Assembly: GCA_030272585.1 (NCBI GenBank)
Contig: BSYQ01000003.1
Span: 4,650,001 to 4,714,000, forward strand
Direction of reading: 5' to 3'
From: Bryopsis sp. KO-2023
Taxonomy: Eukaryota; Chlorophyta; Ulvophyceae; Bryopsidales; Bryopsidaceae
DNA: 64,000 nt
In this document: one piece after another, positions 24,201 to 36,100 of the stretch
Layout of the letters: each line of letters opens with the position of its first letter
Numbering within the stretch: the first letter of the stretch is position 1
Made by a program: the position numbers and the translations under genes
The notes under the pieces: generated by a model
Told to the model about the DNA's origin: nothing
Databases searched by the model: none
The model's input: the letters and a program-made list of their open reading frames with translations, nothing else

Positions 24201-27200
24201 AAACCTTTCGCAGAAACTTTTTTCACCGGGACCGCACAGAAAATATCATCGAACGTGAGCCTCTTTTGGGGGAACCCAGTTTCGGCATCTTCGGCGGCGG
24301 TGGTGGAGGAGTCGTTCTTGTCTATGGTGGTGGTCAGCCACATGTTTTTCCCGGTCGGGGTTGCCACTTCCCAGTCTTTGGAAGGGGGGGGGCTTCCAGG
24401 CGGCACCACTGAGGTGCTCCGATGGGTGTCCAGAGTGCTTGCCCGAATGCCATCCAAATCCCCTGTGGACCAAAGCATGTCTGGCCTCCCCACATCAAAC
24501 TCCAGATCGTTTTGAACCTCACTTGAAACATCATCACAGGTCGAGGCTGCGCTTTCAGATTGAGTGTCGCCATCCACCTCAGAACTGTACCATCCTTTTT
24601 GACCCCACATAAACGCCGCTGCATTTATGCCCAACGCGATGGACAAGGTGAAAAATACCAACAGAGGAAAGGACACAATCAGCAACGCCACCACAGATTT
24701 CTTCCGGGAAAACTTCACGGAGCTGACCATTTCCCTCTGTTTCTTTTGGGGTCCCTCGACTTCAGAAACAGCAAATGCCAGCGTTTCATTACTGTTTTCT
24801 TCTCCTTTCGGTGCAGGCGGAGCATCACTCCCACCAACAGCACCACTTCCCTCCGGGACCGTTCCAGAAAGCAATCCAATGTCTTGCCCGCGTCCCTGGA
24901 TGTTTTGACCTGCACCATTTGATGCAATATCTCCCTGAGATCCATTGAAATTTGGACCCCTTTGTACAGAAGACCCACCTCCAGCCCTCGCTCGAGCCAT
25001 TTCTGACTGAAACTGCTGGCCAGGAGGTGGAGCGACACCCCCTTGAACGCTGGGCACCAGTCCTCCTTGTTGATTGTATGGTGTGGGGGCTTGAGGTGCA
25101 GGAGGGGGCTGTGCTAAAACAGAGGTGCTGGGACCCAGCTGACTTATCCTGGGAGCATCCCCGTCTAGACCCACCTGATTTGGACCTGATATTGTTGGGT
25201 CGACGGAGCTATTAGTGAAATTGCCCACAGCTGGAGCCACCATTGAGGGTTGGTCATCTCCACCAGCCGAAAGCGAGCCGTTGCCCAATTCTGGGGGTCT
25301 GTCAGGGATCACATCTGGTCCGAAGATGAACTGTGAAAAAAAAAAATTCACAAAAAGCAAACCGCCTCAGATTCGGCACAATTAACAATTAACAATATAT
25401 TTTGAGAAAACCAGTCTGCGAAACCTCAGATGCCAAATTTTCAGCTCCGGCGATCAGAATTTCCTGAGTGTATCTCGAGTTCGAGATCAAAATAAAATCA
25501 GCAGAAAAATCAAAAATCAAAGCCAAAAAATTAGCTGAGATGGTGTTAATGATGAAAGTTGAGCACTGAAAAAGTAAAGGAAGGTTGAGATGGGAAGATG
25601 GGGCATTCTTACGTCAGCGGTGATGTTGCTGGTAAAACTCAGGATGGCACGAACTGGTGCGGCAGTCCCCCCCACTTGAGCGGTATCAAAGGTGTAGGAA
25701 AGATTCGGCACTGACAGCATCACATCATCCCCCTGAAAAATGTTCAAAAACCAAGAGAAAATTATATCTGAAGCCAGACATATTGAAAAAGTCATACGTG
25801 CATTGCACAAATTAATACAAAAAAAATATATAATAATAATGATGATAATGCCTACAAGAATGAAATAATGCAAAAATATGCCTGCATGCATGTATGATAG
25901 ACATGTTTCATCATGTTGAAAATTCAACACTTCAGTTTTTGCATTCTTCTTCTCTCTATATTTTCTCATTTTTGTCCTTCCTCCATATCATATATATTTA
26001 CACAATATCTACATTTTAATTCTAAACTTTTTTTGAGGGTCGAGCTGGGTGGGCATCTTTACGTTGACTGAAATTTCTCCAGAGGCTGCTCCGTGTGCTG
26101 ACATGCCACCCAATTTCAGAGTGTATTCTGAAGTGCTGTTCTTGGCCAAAATCGTGCCTCCAACCAAATTTATCTTGAATGCTACTCCAAACGCTCCATC
26201 GAACAATCGCAGTGGCATGGAAGTCTCGAAAACAACCTGAAGCACAATTACGGTTTGCATCCAAATCTCAGTGCTTTCCCATATATATATATAGGCGAAT
26301 GAAAGCCCTGGTTCAAACTCAGCATCAATGTCCAAGAACTGAAACCTTCCTGGTAAACTTTTTCATATTCTGAACAAGGTGGAGCCTGATAAATCCCCGC
26401 CCAAAAAAAATTTAAAAATATGCAGATATATACCACCTGGGCACCCTTCGTTGGGTAAGTTTTCCTAAATTAAATTAAACATTCAATAATGTATGCACTA
26501 ATGACTGCATGTGCAACAAAAGCTGACCTTGATTCCAGACAGCGTGATGTCCATTTCCTCATACCCCTCTGCTTTAGCTTTCGTTTTCAAGGAAGGATGC
26601 ACCACCCCCACATCTTCGCTGTCGGCAGTAAACTGCCCTTGATGCATCAATTTGATCAAGGTGGGAAAATCAGTCGGGCAGGAATCTGATGAACCACCCA
26701 CAAAAAATGCATCACACAGAGACATGTAATGGATGCATGATGCTCTGTATGTACATGACATGACATGCAGATGAAATCCTTCGGGGTTTTTTCAACAGAC
26801 ACCATTTGATATTTGCAAATGGCCAAACAGAGAACCAGCAACCTCAAAATCCAGCATTAAGCATTTCATACTAATGAATCGTAACTAGGATTAATGTATT
26901 GTACATGGGGGGCCGCCAATCAGCTCTCTCATACCAGGAAAACTGACTTCCAATTGTCCAAACAAAGGATCGGTTCCATCAGACTGTGTCGGTACCAAAT
27001 CCGCACTGAAGGGCTTCGTCACTCGGCCCTTGAATTGTGTTACTGCTTTTCCATTGGTCAGAGGAATGCCCAGTCTGCATCCCGCCCCGACCCACTGAAA
27101 TTGAAAATTCGATTTGGGCTGTCCTTCCAGGTGGAAAATGTCAGCAGAAGCAGAACTGGTGGTTTCGACTCCAACGGTCTGCTCCTGGTCCGGAAACTCG

Positions 27201-27496
27201 CCGAACGTTTGTCCAGCGGGCTCGTTATCTCCCCCTTGAGGAATAAGTAATTGAAGCGTTCTGCCGTGTGTCCGAGGTTCTGCACAACCCCACAGGTTGG
27301 ATGAAAAAACCTAGAAGGATTTCAACTGAAGGACCCAAGTTGCAACAAAGAGATTAAGCCGAGAACGGGATGGCCATGGCCCACCTGGTTCGCCGGAACC
27401 CCGATTACCCCAACTCCACCCTTCAACGCAACATGAAAGAATGAAAAAGGCAAAACACACGCCGCCGATCGCACGATCCACGGCGTTGCATGCCAT
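18248..27496 (-). CDS. Giant ABCG-type (white-brown) transporter with degenerate nucleotide-binding domain (about 2055 aa)
   Basis: Fourteen exons: 27496-27385, 27279-26935, 26685-26528, 26464-26437 (28 nt), 26349-26063, 25732-25613, 25330-22177, 22063-21436, 21139-20720, 20415-20303, 20194-20026, 19642-19419, 18969-18791, 18478-18248; all phases agree. Order: signal peptide (VCFAFFILSCCVEG), ectodomain to about residue 555, TM helix (VVALLIVSFPLLVFFTLSIA), ATP-binding domain about 710-980, a ~750-residue Ser/Pro/Gly-rich linker, then an ABC2-type membrane domain (about 1765-2045) with helices such as GIGLALGLLFYKM and LVFSAIFVPLSGV. This NBD-then-TMD half-transporter order with an N-terminal ectodomain resembles the plant ABCG24/ABCG28 group, but it is about twice their size. 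Walker A is GPEGSGKST; the other catalytic motifs are altered (see findings). Exon 5 includes an uncertain (TA)n stretch. Confidence 0.82.
18538..18628 (-). repeat. Long imperfect inverted repeat (hairpin) in ABCG intron 13
   Basis: Two arms of roughly 36-38 bases face each other across a loop of about 10-12 bases. The left arm runs from about 18542 through TTCGATCGAATTTCACT and GTGTAG; the right arm ends at about 18624 and includes CTACACAT and AGTGAAATCCGATCGAA. I count only about three or four mismatches. It could be a MITE-like element, a hairpin RNA precursor or a chance remnant; flanking target-site duplications are not evident. Confidence 0.6.
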
Positions 27497-28774
27497 TCCC
27501 GTCCTTCCACAAACAGGAACACTTTTTTTTTATCGCCTTCCCAGAAGAACCCCCCCTCCTAGCGCTGTGTCCCTGATCCAAAAAGCCTTTATTAGGCGAG
27601 TTGCGCCGCCGGGCGAGCCTTCGGAAAGCCTCGAAAAGTATTCAGAGCCCCCCTGTGATCGTGCCCTCCAGTCTAAGACAGGAATCGCGGGCCGGTTCCG
27701 ATGGAGGGCAGGAAACCGGTGTGCGGACCGACACACAACAAACGCAACAAAACCCAAGGATCGTCTCACCATCTTGAAAAGCTTTTGGATGTGACTGAAC
27801 ATCAAGCCCCAAGATGTGTGTTCGAAAAGCAAACAAACAAACATTGAAGTTACACGGTCCGATGTTCCATGGTTAAACAAACAAACATCAATTACATTGT
27901 GTAGGAGAGACATTGTGTTCGAAAAGCACAGGCAAGCTTATTCCAAGAATGTGGTGTTTGGAAATGGAGGCCCAGTGGCTCCCCACTCGCTCGTTCTTTC
28001 AAAACCAACGGAACAACAACATCCTCCATCAGTTTTGTGGGTTAGCGCCGCTGGTGATTGATTTCCCTGTTGAACACATGACGCCTTCGTTGCTTGTCGA
28101 CAGGAGCTCCTGGCAAGAAGCCAGATGCCGGCACTGGGGGTGGTCAAGCAAGATTAACACGTGTTGGTATTGCCTGTTCTAATCCTCAATGCATACATCC
28201 AAACCTTAGCCCACATATATCTACTTGAACTAGGATGTGATCCGTCACTTCAACATTGGAATACAAAGATTCTTCTTTTCTGGAGCACGGAATAGTTTTT
28301 TACTATCCTGAAAACCAATTCAACCCATTTCCAGAAGCCCACCCATTCTCATAAGAAGCATGTCTCAACATAGTTTAATTAAAGGAGGCATAATCCACAC
28401 ATGACGAATAAGTATGTCCGACCGTACACGCGTGTAATGTCTTATTGTGAAGCGTTTCATTTTTTGGGGGAAGTAGGGTTGGTTGAGTCCCAGACACGCA
28501 ATATTGCATTAATGGTGGCATTGATTACAGTGAAATGTTGGTGAAAATATCAGCAACAAAAAAAAAAATTGTAAAATGACTTGATGAGCCCCATCATGAT
28601 CCAGACACCTAAAGAAAAAAACTAGCATGCGACCCACCCTCAAAACACCTTAAACGCTTCCTTGACAAACCCCGAATTCATCCCTTTTGCATATCTATCT
28701 GTATACCTACAAAGCACCTAAATCAATCGAGTGCATCTTCAGTTCTCCACACCAATCCGATATACTTTTTCTTC
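27497..28774. other. Intergenic: upstream of ABCG, downstream of the Ala/Cys-rich gene
   Basis: Contains the ABCG promoter/5' UTR and the 3' flank of the next minus-strand gene. A small direct repeat is visible at 27818-27935: GTGTTCGAAAAGCA occurs twice, as does an AAACAAACAAACA tract. No gene is supported. Confidence 0.45.
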
Positions 28775-31392
28775 CTATTCCAGACAGAAACACAGGTTTC
28801 CTTTTCTGTCTTCATAGGTGAGCTTCGTGTTCTTCTCAGCGCTGAATTTGGATTTTCTGAGCCAAGGCCCGTTCGTGCATTTCTTGCTGCCTTTGTTGCA
28901 AGTGCAAAGTCGTCGCTTGTATCCAGGATCGCAGCAGACGTCTTTTCCAACTCCTTTGCATGGCCCAACTTGAGCGATGCCAGCGCAAGCGTTTCCAGCC
29001 ACGAAAGTATCCGATTCAGTGTCAGATTGGGCATCACCAACGCATCGACTCGAGGCAATCAAATCTCCATCTGCACCAGCAACATGTTTTTTGACATCAG
29101 CAACAGTACACACCCAACACAGTGAATCGAGGGAGTGTTGAATGACTTACCATCAGAGCAAGCTTGAGCGGTGGCTTGAGCGAATGCCCTCGCAATTCCA
29201 ACTTCGATGGCGGCAGCATATGAATTCTCGAAACTTTCGACGGTTCCGTTGGTGGTGCACGCATCAGCTTGTGCAGTGGCGGCGGCCTCCGCGATGACGG
29301 TCGAAACTGATCGAATATCGGCGTAGCAAAACCCTTCCGAGTCACCATCGATGGTGGAACTGGCCTCTGCGGCTGCTTGGGCCAATGCTTCAGCAAATCC
29401 AAGAGCCCAAGCCTCTCCATTCGTGTTCGACCAACCGCAAGCAAATCCGGATCCTTCGCAGGTAACTTTCACGGCTGCGTTGGCCCAGACCTTGGCGATT
29501 GCCTTGGAAGTGGCAGTCGCTGCAGCCACAGCTTTTCCTTCATCGCATACACCTTCTTCCCCCCACCATTCATCATAAGCAGTCTTGAAGTCGTTTTGGG
29601 ACTCAGTCACGGCCTGTACGCGCAAAAAGATGAACCATTATCGACCTGATTTATACAAAAAGAACAAACACAATGGTAGTAAACTGCAGCATTGACGACA
29701 ATTTCGGGAGGGGCTTTACCTTGCAATCAGCGGAGGCGGTTCCAGAGCAACTGCCAGCAGTGACAAGAATCTCCAAGAACGAAAAAGCCTTGCAGTTGGT
29801 ATCTACCGCACCAGGGCACCTAAGACTTTCTGCGTCTACTTTTTCCCCGACGCTGATGGACACGCTTTCAGACTGTTCAAGAACTTCGGTGTCGTTGCCA
29901 CTGCCGACGAAATCAGGAATGCCGGTCTTTGGAATGTCGATATCGCCGCTTGATGAAAAATTGGCCCTTGCAAGATCTTCTGGCGTGAGCTCATCCACAG
30001 AGTCGTCTGCGCCAAGTGTCGCAAAAAATCGATGAAAAACGGCAGAAAAAAAGTCGACAACGGGGGGATCCCCACCACTACAACAATATTTCACCATATC
30101 AAGGAAACCTCTCTGAGCCGAACGAGAAAAAAAAGAGTCAATACCTTTAGCATCTTTACAGAAGCAAAGCTCGCCGCTCCTGTTCATGAAAGTCTTCTTC
30201 GCAGCATTCCTCTTGGATCTTCGGACCCATGGACCGTTGCAATCTTTGCATGTGCACAAAGACCTTCTGAAATCGCTGCTGCAGCACTTCAAGGCCCCAG
30301 TTCCATCGCATGTCTTCAATCTTGCGACTCCACCACAGGCGTCGCCCTTCTTAGCAATAGCTTCTTCTGTCTCAGAGGTAGCGTCACCAAAGCACTTGCT
30401 GCTCGCTGCAACCGTCTCGTTTGCTGCAAATATGGAGAGAACTTACAACGTCAACCACAACATCGATCCACAGGTGCACAATCCACCTGAGAAATCCAGC
30501 AAACCACACACACACACTGACGATTTTCCAAAAAAGGTGTATCGTCATGGAAGCGATTCATACCTGAACATGCGCTTGCCGTCGCTGAAACGAAGGCGTT
30601 CGCTACTCCAACCTTCACAGCTTCGACGTACGAGTTCTCAAAATCTTCAACGGTTTCTCCAGTGGAGCATGCGTCTGCTTGAGCTTGTGACGCTGCACTG
30701 GCGAACGCGCTGGCCAAACCACGGACATCAGCATAACAAAATCCTTCTGCGGCCTCACCAGCCCCGGCGTCGGCTGCTGCCTGGGCTAATGCTTCGGCAA
30801 ACCCCAACGCGAAGGTATTTCCGTTGGAGATCGTCCAACCACAAGCAAATCCAAGACCATCGCAAGTAACCTTCACCGCGGCGTTTGACCAAACCTTTGC
30901 AACGGCTGTGGCAACAGCAGTGGCCGCAGCCTCGGCTTTACCCTCATCACATGCACCTTCTTCGCCGAACCATTCGTTGTAGGCCTCATTGAACTGGCTT
31001 TGCGACTCGCTGACAGCCTGTGAACGGACAATGCTACAGAGTGAATTCTGGGCACACGGCACAACCTTCCATTACAACAACACAACACAACGATCGTAAA
31101 CCACCCCGCACCCACCTTGCAGTCGGCGCTCGCCTCTCCGTAGCAACGTCCGGCTGAAACCAATATATTCAAGAAACTGAAAGCTTTGCACCCAGAATTC
31201 GCAGCGCCTGGACAACGCACCGGGGGGGCTGCACATGTGCAAAAGAAACACTCGTGGTTAGAATCAAACGCTCCAGAACTCAGTTTGCCCACCGCACTCA
31301 GAATTCGAGCTACAAAAAACACACACACCTCCATGCGACGCCTTTAACGTCACGAAAGCAAAGAGCAAGAACAACACAGAAGAAGCCCTCAT
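28775..31392 (-). CDS. Secreted Ala/Cys-rich protein with two tandem copies of an unrecognised unit (about 651 aa)
   Basis: Seven exons: 31392-31329 (signal peptide MRASSVLFLLFAFVTLKASHG), 31228-31116, 31017-30564, 30423-30145, 30006-29720, 29613-29151, 29070-28775. Unit 1 (exons 2-4) and unit 2 (exons 5-7) match throughout: a Cys-bearing segment (RCPGA...CKAFSFLxIL...SADCK); a ~150-residue Ala-rich, probably helical domain (AVTESQNDF / AVSESQSQF, then FGEEGACDEGK-type, FACGW, FCYADxRS, QADAC); and a Cys-rich basic module (LCTCK...GPWxRRSK, LCFC). Unit 2 adds ~65 acidic, Thr/Ser-rich residues before the first segment. Equivalent introns have equal phases (0, then 1), so the repeat arose by duplicating whole exons. 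I recognise no family. Extracellular-matrix or wall protein is inferred from secretion and regular Cys spacing. Confidence 0.72.
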
Positions 31393-33107
31393 GCTTTTTG
31401 TGCGCTGATGCCAGTCCTGAAGCGCCGCTGTGCACAATGGAACCTTGGCCGGATTGGTGTGGGAACGTGAAGATGACACCTCGCAAGAGGGGCAGCTTAA
31501 ATTGTTTGCCTGACCGCGAAGTTCCACAAAAAATCGCACCCCAGTTGGAAATCGGACATGACCATGCTCGCGTATAAACAAAGAAAAAACGAAATATGTT
31601 TTTCAAGGAAGACTTCTTGGCGGGCGGGGAGGGGTCGTTACACCTCTGAGCACCTCATCAAGGGCGTCTTTTTTGAGAAAACTCAGAGAGGTCTTGCTCA
31701 TTCCATCATCCTAAATCAGTCCGAATTGTTGCACCTGCACAAACAGAAACCTCAACAGTCACCCCCTGGATGCAATTGCTTCTCAGCAAGAAGCCCACCT
31801 GAGGCCTTTTGTCATCAAATGGAGGCAGGTGTCTGCTTGGTGGATAGATCGATCGATTAGGGATATGTGGAAAGAAACAATTCATGCTGTTCAGTTTGCA
31901 GAATTAGGACTCTTGGTTGAGGTATTTGAGGGGAATTGGTTGGAATAGGGGTCGTACTCTTTTACATGCAAGAATGTGGATTCAACAGATATGAATTTTT
32001 TGTGCATGTACGGTATATTCCATGAGCCTTTTCATTCGTTTTGTTAGAGAAACTATGGGATGAGCAACATTGAACAAGACGACTCGTAAATTTCAGCCGT
32101 TACATTCAGACAGTAACGCTCGACCGTTACATTCCCACAACATTTCTGTTCCCCCCTGCATTTTTTCGAAAAAGAATCGGTCTGTCAGTATGGCATCCAC
32201 AAGATTTCATGGCTTGGGGGCCTCTTACGATTTTCAACCACCCAACGAAGAGGACGACCGACAAAAAAAACCGGACGGAGCGCCAGCCCTCCAAAAGAAC
32301 TGCGAGATTGGTGGTCAGAAATCGCGGCAACCCTCGTTGCGATCGAGTCACGGCTGAGACGTTTTCCTTACCTCATTTTTTACATCAATACACCATCGAG
32401 ATTCGGCCGCGTTCACTGAATGCACACGACCCCCCCACGATCGCACCACCCCGAGAGCGCAAAAAAAAAACGTAGAGGAAAAACGAACACGACAGCCGCT
32501 GCAGGGTCCCTAACCTCGTTCAGTCGTTGAAAGCTTCTACAACTCGGCGTTCGCTGGTGCAGGCGCATGTCGATCGGAGGGCTTCCTAGGAATGCCCGGG
32601 TAGCGAAAAGATTCTTGTCTCATGGGGTGTTTCCACAGCAAGCCAGCGTCTCCAATTGGGGTCAGGCAGGAGTAAGTTCCCAACTCTAGACACGGACTTC
32701 TCGAAAAGATTGCAACAGGGGTCAGTGTGCGCGGTGTTGTTCAGAGAAAATCCAAACGTTTGACTTTCTGCTCGGGTGGGCAGAGGCGGGTTTTGTTCTG
32801 GGAGCATTTCGTGAACTGTTTTTTTTTTCTTCTTCTTATCGCGTTGCACATGTTCGTCGCGCAAATGTGCTGCACGAAAAAAAGTCACACGTGGCCAAGT
32901 TTCTTTTCTGTTTTTGAAACCGTGCATTCGCGTTTCGAAGAAGTTTGAAGCATTCTCGAAAGCGCTGGGCGTTATTTTGTTTCGCTTTTGGCTGCGGTGG
33001 GGGTCGTTCATCCCCTCGAGGGAACTGATGGCGGTATTTCTCGACGCTCGACTTCGTTTTTTTTGGTTTTTCCTCCAGAAGGAGATCCTTCTCAGAGGAC
33101 AAGGGTC
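31393..33107. other. Divergent intergenic region
   Basis: Lies between the start codons of the Ala/Cys-rich gene (minus) and the kinase gene (plus), so it carries both upstream regions. A ~95-bp stretch near 31895-31990 resembles 2101-2196 elsewhere in the window (see repeats). Other ORFs here lack recognisable content. Confidence 0.45.
31895..31992 (+). repeat. Diverged dispersed repeat, copy 2
   Basis: By eye about 70-75% identical to 2101-2196, sharing GGTATTT, ATTGGTTGG/ATGGTTGG, AGGGGT(C/T)GTACT and AATGTG(G/A)ATTCAACA in the same order and orientation. It is non-coding and probably a remnant of a dispersed element. Confidence 0.45.
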
Positions 33108-36100
33108 ATGAGGGACCATCTTCTGGACAATACGTATCGAATCGTCAGGAGACTCCCGTTAGGGGGCCGCGACAGCCGGAAACAGGTAAGCTATGTTCCA
33201 CGCGCTCGCGCGTTTCTTAAATTGCGAACCAGCGTGTCGAATCTTTGTCACCACGCAGCCAGTTTCGTGTCGGAAAGTTTTTCCGTTATCTCGCTTCTTT
33301 CACTTTTTCTGGAAGGGCCAGGATATTTCTCAACCGGAATTCACGGTGCTGCAGAGAACTGTTCTGTACGGTGAGCTGTTGAAATTTTGAAATCCTTTCC
33401 CCCTGCTGTCTGGACTTGTGCAGCCGTACGACCCAAACCGGTTAGCGACAAACCCCTCAGCGACTCCGCGGAAGACGAGGCCTGGGATAATTGCGAAACA
33501 GTTTTCAACCTCATCGACGAGGTCGATGCGTCAGAGTTAGTGCAAGCTGGTGAGAAAAAAGGGGGGGGGGAGGTACTGCGTTTCTGGAATGGCTGGACGA
33601 ATTTCTGTGTGGATTGCTTGTAACTCTTTATATTCCCCTACAAGTCAAAGCCAAGTTTAGAAAACGGAGCGTTTCTTGACGTCGAATTCCCGAACGCTGG
33701 CAAGTGAATTGTGTGTGTGTGTGTTTTTCTTTCCGAAACTGAAACCCACTCCCCAACTTCACATCAAAACCTAACCGACCTAATTCAGGGGTCTTTCTTT
33801 TTTTTCTTCTTGGAATTGGGCCTTGTCCTTGAAGAAAAGAAAAAGCACTTTTGTCAATAACTGCAGTTTTTGACAAAAGTGTTTTGCTTCCGCAACTGAT
33901 TTTTTTTTTTTTTCCCTTTCATTTTTTTCCTGGGACTTCAGACTCGGGGGAACAACAAGTTGACACTCAGGGTAGCAGCGTGGTTGGAAAAGCTTTTGAA
34001 AATTCCATTCTCGGTTCGAAGTCTTCGACGGGGCATGATGAGGGACCGCCTGCTCAGCAGTACAAACTCGTCAGGCGAGTGGTCCCTTCTGGATGTACAA
34101 AAATTTGAAAAATTTGAACCTGATCGGACTAAAGCGATCTGCAGGGAATATGGAGGTTGATAGGAAACCGTCCAGTACAGCCGAAGAAGAAAAGGGGAGG
34201 AAAAGCATCTGGAAAAGTTTCGACCCCCCCCCCCTCTTTTCCTTAACCTCTTTTCCTTAACGTTTTGATTGCAGCAAGTGTCCACCCTGTTTTTGAATTC
34301 TTTTTTAAAGGACGTAGTTTTTTTTTTGGGAGTCACAAAAAAACTGCAGGGGAACAAGAAATTGCCTCGATTATAGTGCGATGTTCTTTTTTTTGGGGGG
34401 GGGCAAGCAATTTTGAAAGGAAGTTTGTTTTTGGACCTTGCACTACCACAGGGAGACATCGCTTTTACGGATCGAAAAGGTCAAGGGATGCATGTTTGTC
34501 AACCAGTACCTGGTGGTAAAGTATTTGGGGAGGGGTGCTTGTGGAAAAGTTTTCCTATGTCTGAACGTGGAGGATTCGCGGCTTTATGCAATGAAGGTGA
34601 CCTTTCTTTTTTTTTGTGTGTGTTTGTGTTTGGTGAACTGAAAAACAAACTGCGAACATAGATCTAAATAGGAAAAATAAAATTGAACCGACCAGGGAAA
34701 TGGTGATCTATGATAATTGTTTTTTCGACTTATCAGTTTTGCGGCCAGACCACTGAAAATTTTGAAACCAAATCTGAAGAAACTAGAAGTTGCAATGGCT
34801 ATGTGAAAGTATCGATCGATCATGCCAGTTTTTTTTTAAATGAGGATTTTTATTTTTATGGGTGAAATACTCCAAAAAGAAACACAATGTAAAACACCAT
34901 GTGAAAGAAACAACGGCAGGTTGTGGGGGCATTACAATCTTCTTAACATTCATTCATCAGCATTCATTATTATTAATTATTAAATTATGTATTGCATTAA
35001 TTATCTCTAAAAGTAGTTTCTGTTGACGAATTCTTATGCTGACTTCTATTTGTTTTGGGGCCACAGGCTGTGAGAAAGTCCGACCTCCAATCATCTCGTA
35101 ATCAGGCCAATAAACGAAATCCCATGGAGGATTTAAAGAGAGAAATCATGATTATGAAGAAAATGAAGCACCCCAACATAGTGACCCTTTCCGAAGTGAT
35201 CGACGACCCCTCCGGCAGCAAACTCCTGCTGGTCATGGAATACTTGGAGGGGGGGCCGGTCATGACGAGGGAAGCTTTAGAAAGATGCGAACGACTCTCT
35301 GAACAGCTCGTGGCGAAATACTTCAGGGATATGGTCAGAGTAAGTGTGTGTGGTTATCTCGTCACTTGAATTTAGAAAAAAAAAGTAAAAGGAAAAAAAA
35401 TCTGAATTCGACGGGGGGAAGTGTCTGTGTGTGTGGGTTTGGGGAAAATTATACAGCAATCGTTCGTGATGTAGCAAACAGTTGATCTTTTTGATTTTTC
35501 AGTTTGGAAATAAGAATATCATTGATGTGAGGGTAAGAAGGGATAGAAAGGGGGGGGGGAACAAAATTGAACTTTTTTTTTTTCGTGTGAAGCTGCCTGA
35601 AATGTTCTTCAGTTTATCGTACATCGGGGAAAAATGAAAGGGAATGAAAATGAAAGGGTTAAGAGTTTTGTTTTGCTCACGTATGTGGTGGTGGTGGTGG
35701 TGTTCCGACAGGCTTTGGATTATTTACATAGTCAGCGTGTCGTACACGGCGATCTCAAACCGGAGAATGTGTTAGTGTCAGCCAAGGGGACGGTTAAATT
35801 GAGCGATTTCGGGTGCTCGAAAGTCATCGTCAGTGGGAACGAATATTTGGAACGCTGCAACGGCACTCCAGCTTTCCTGGCCCCTGAAATGATGCGGCCA
35901 AACAGCAGATACAGGTGGAAATTTGCTCGGATTGCATGAAATTAGCATAAAACATTGTTTTCGGGGTGTGTGCAAAAGATAAAGCACTTTGGGTTAGAAC
36001 CAATTAGTGTCCGAAAGCCGCCACCCTTGACTTTTTTAAAAGTATGGAGTAAGATCATTCGTTGGCAAAATCACGAAAGAAAAGTTTCTTTTCATTCGAC

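Noticed and set aside
23601..24515. 304-codon plus-strand ORF opposite the ABCG nucleotide-binding domain
   Set aside because: Antisense shadow of a strongly supported ABC domain; Ser/Thr/Pro-rich translation with no domain.
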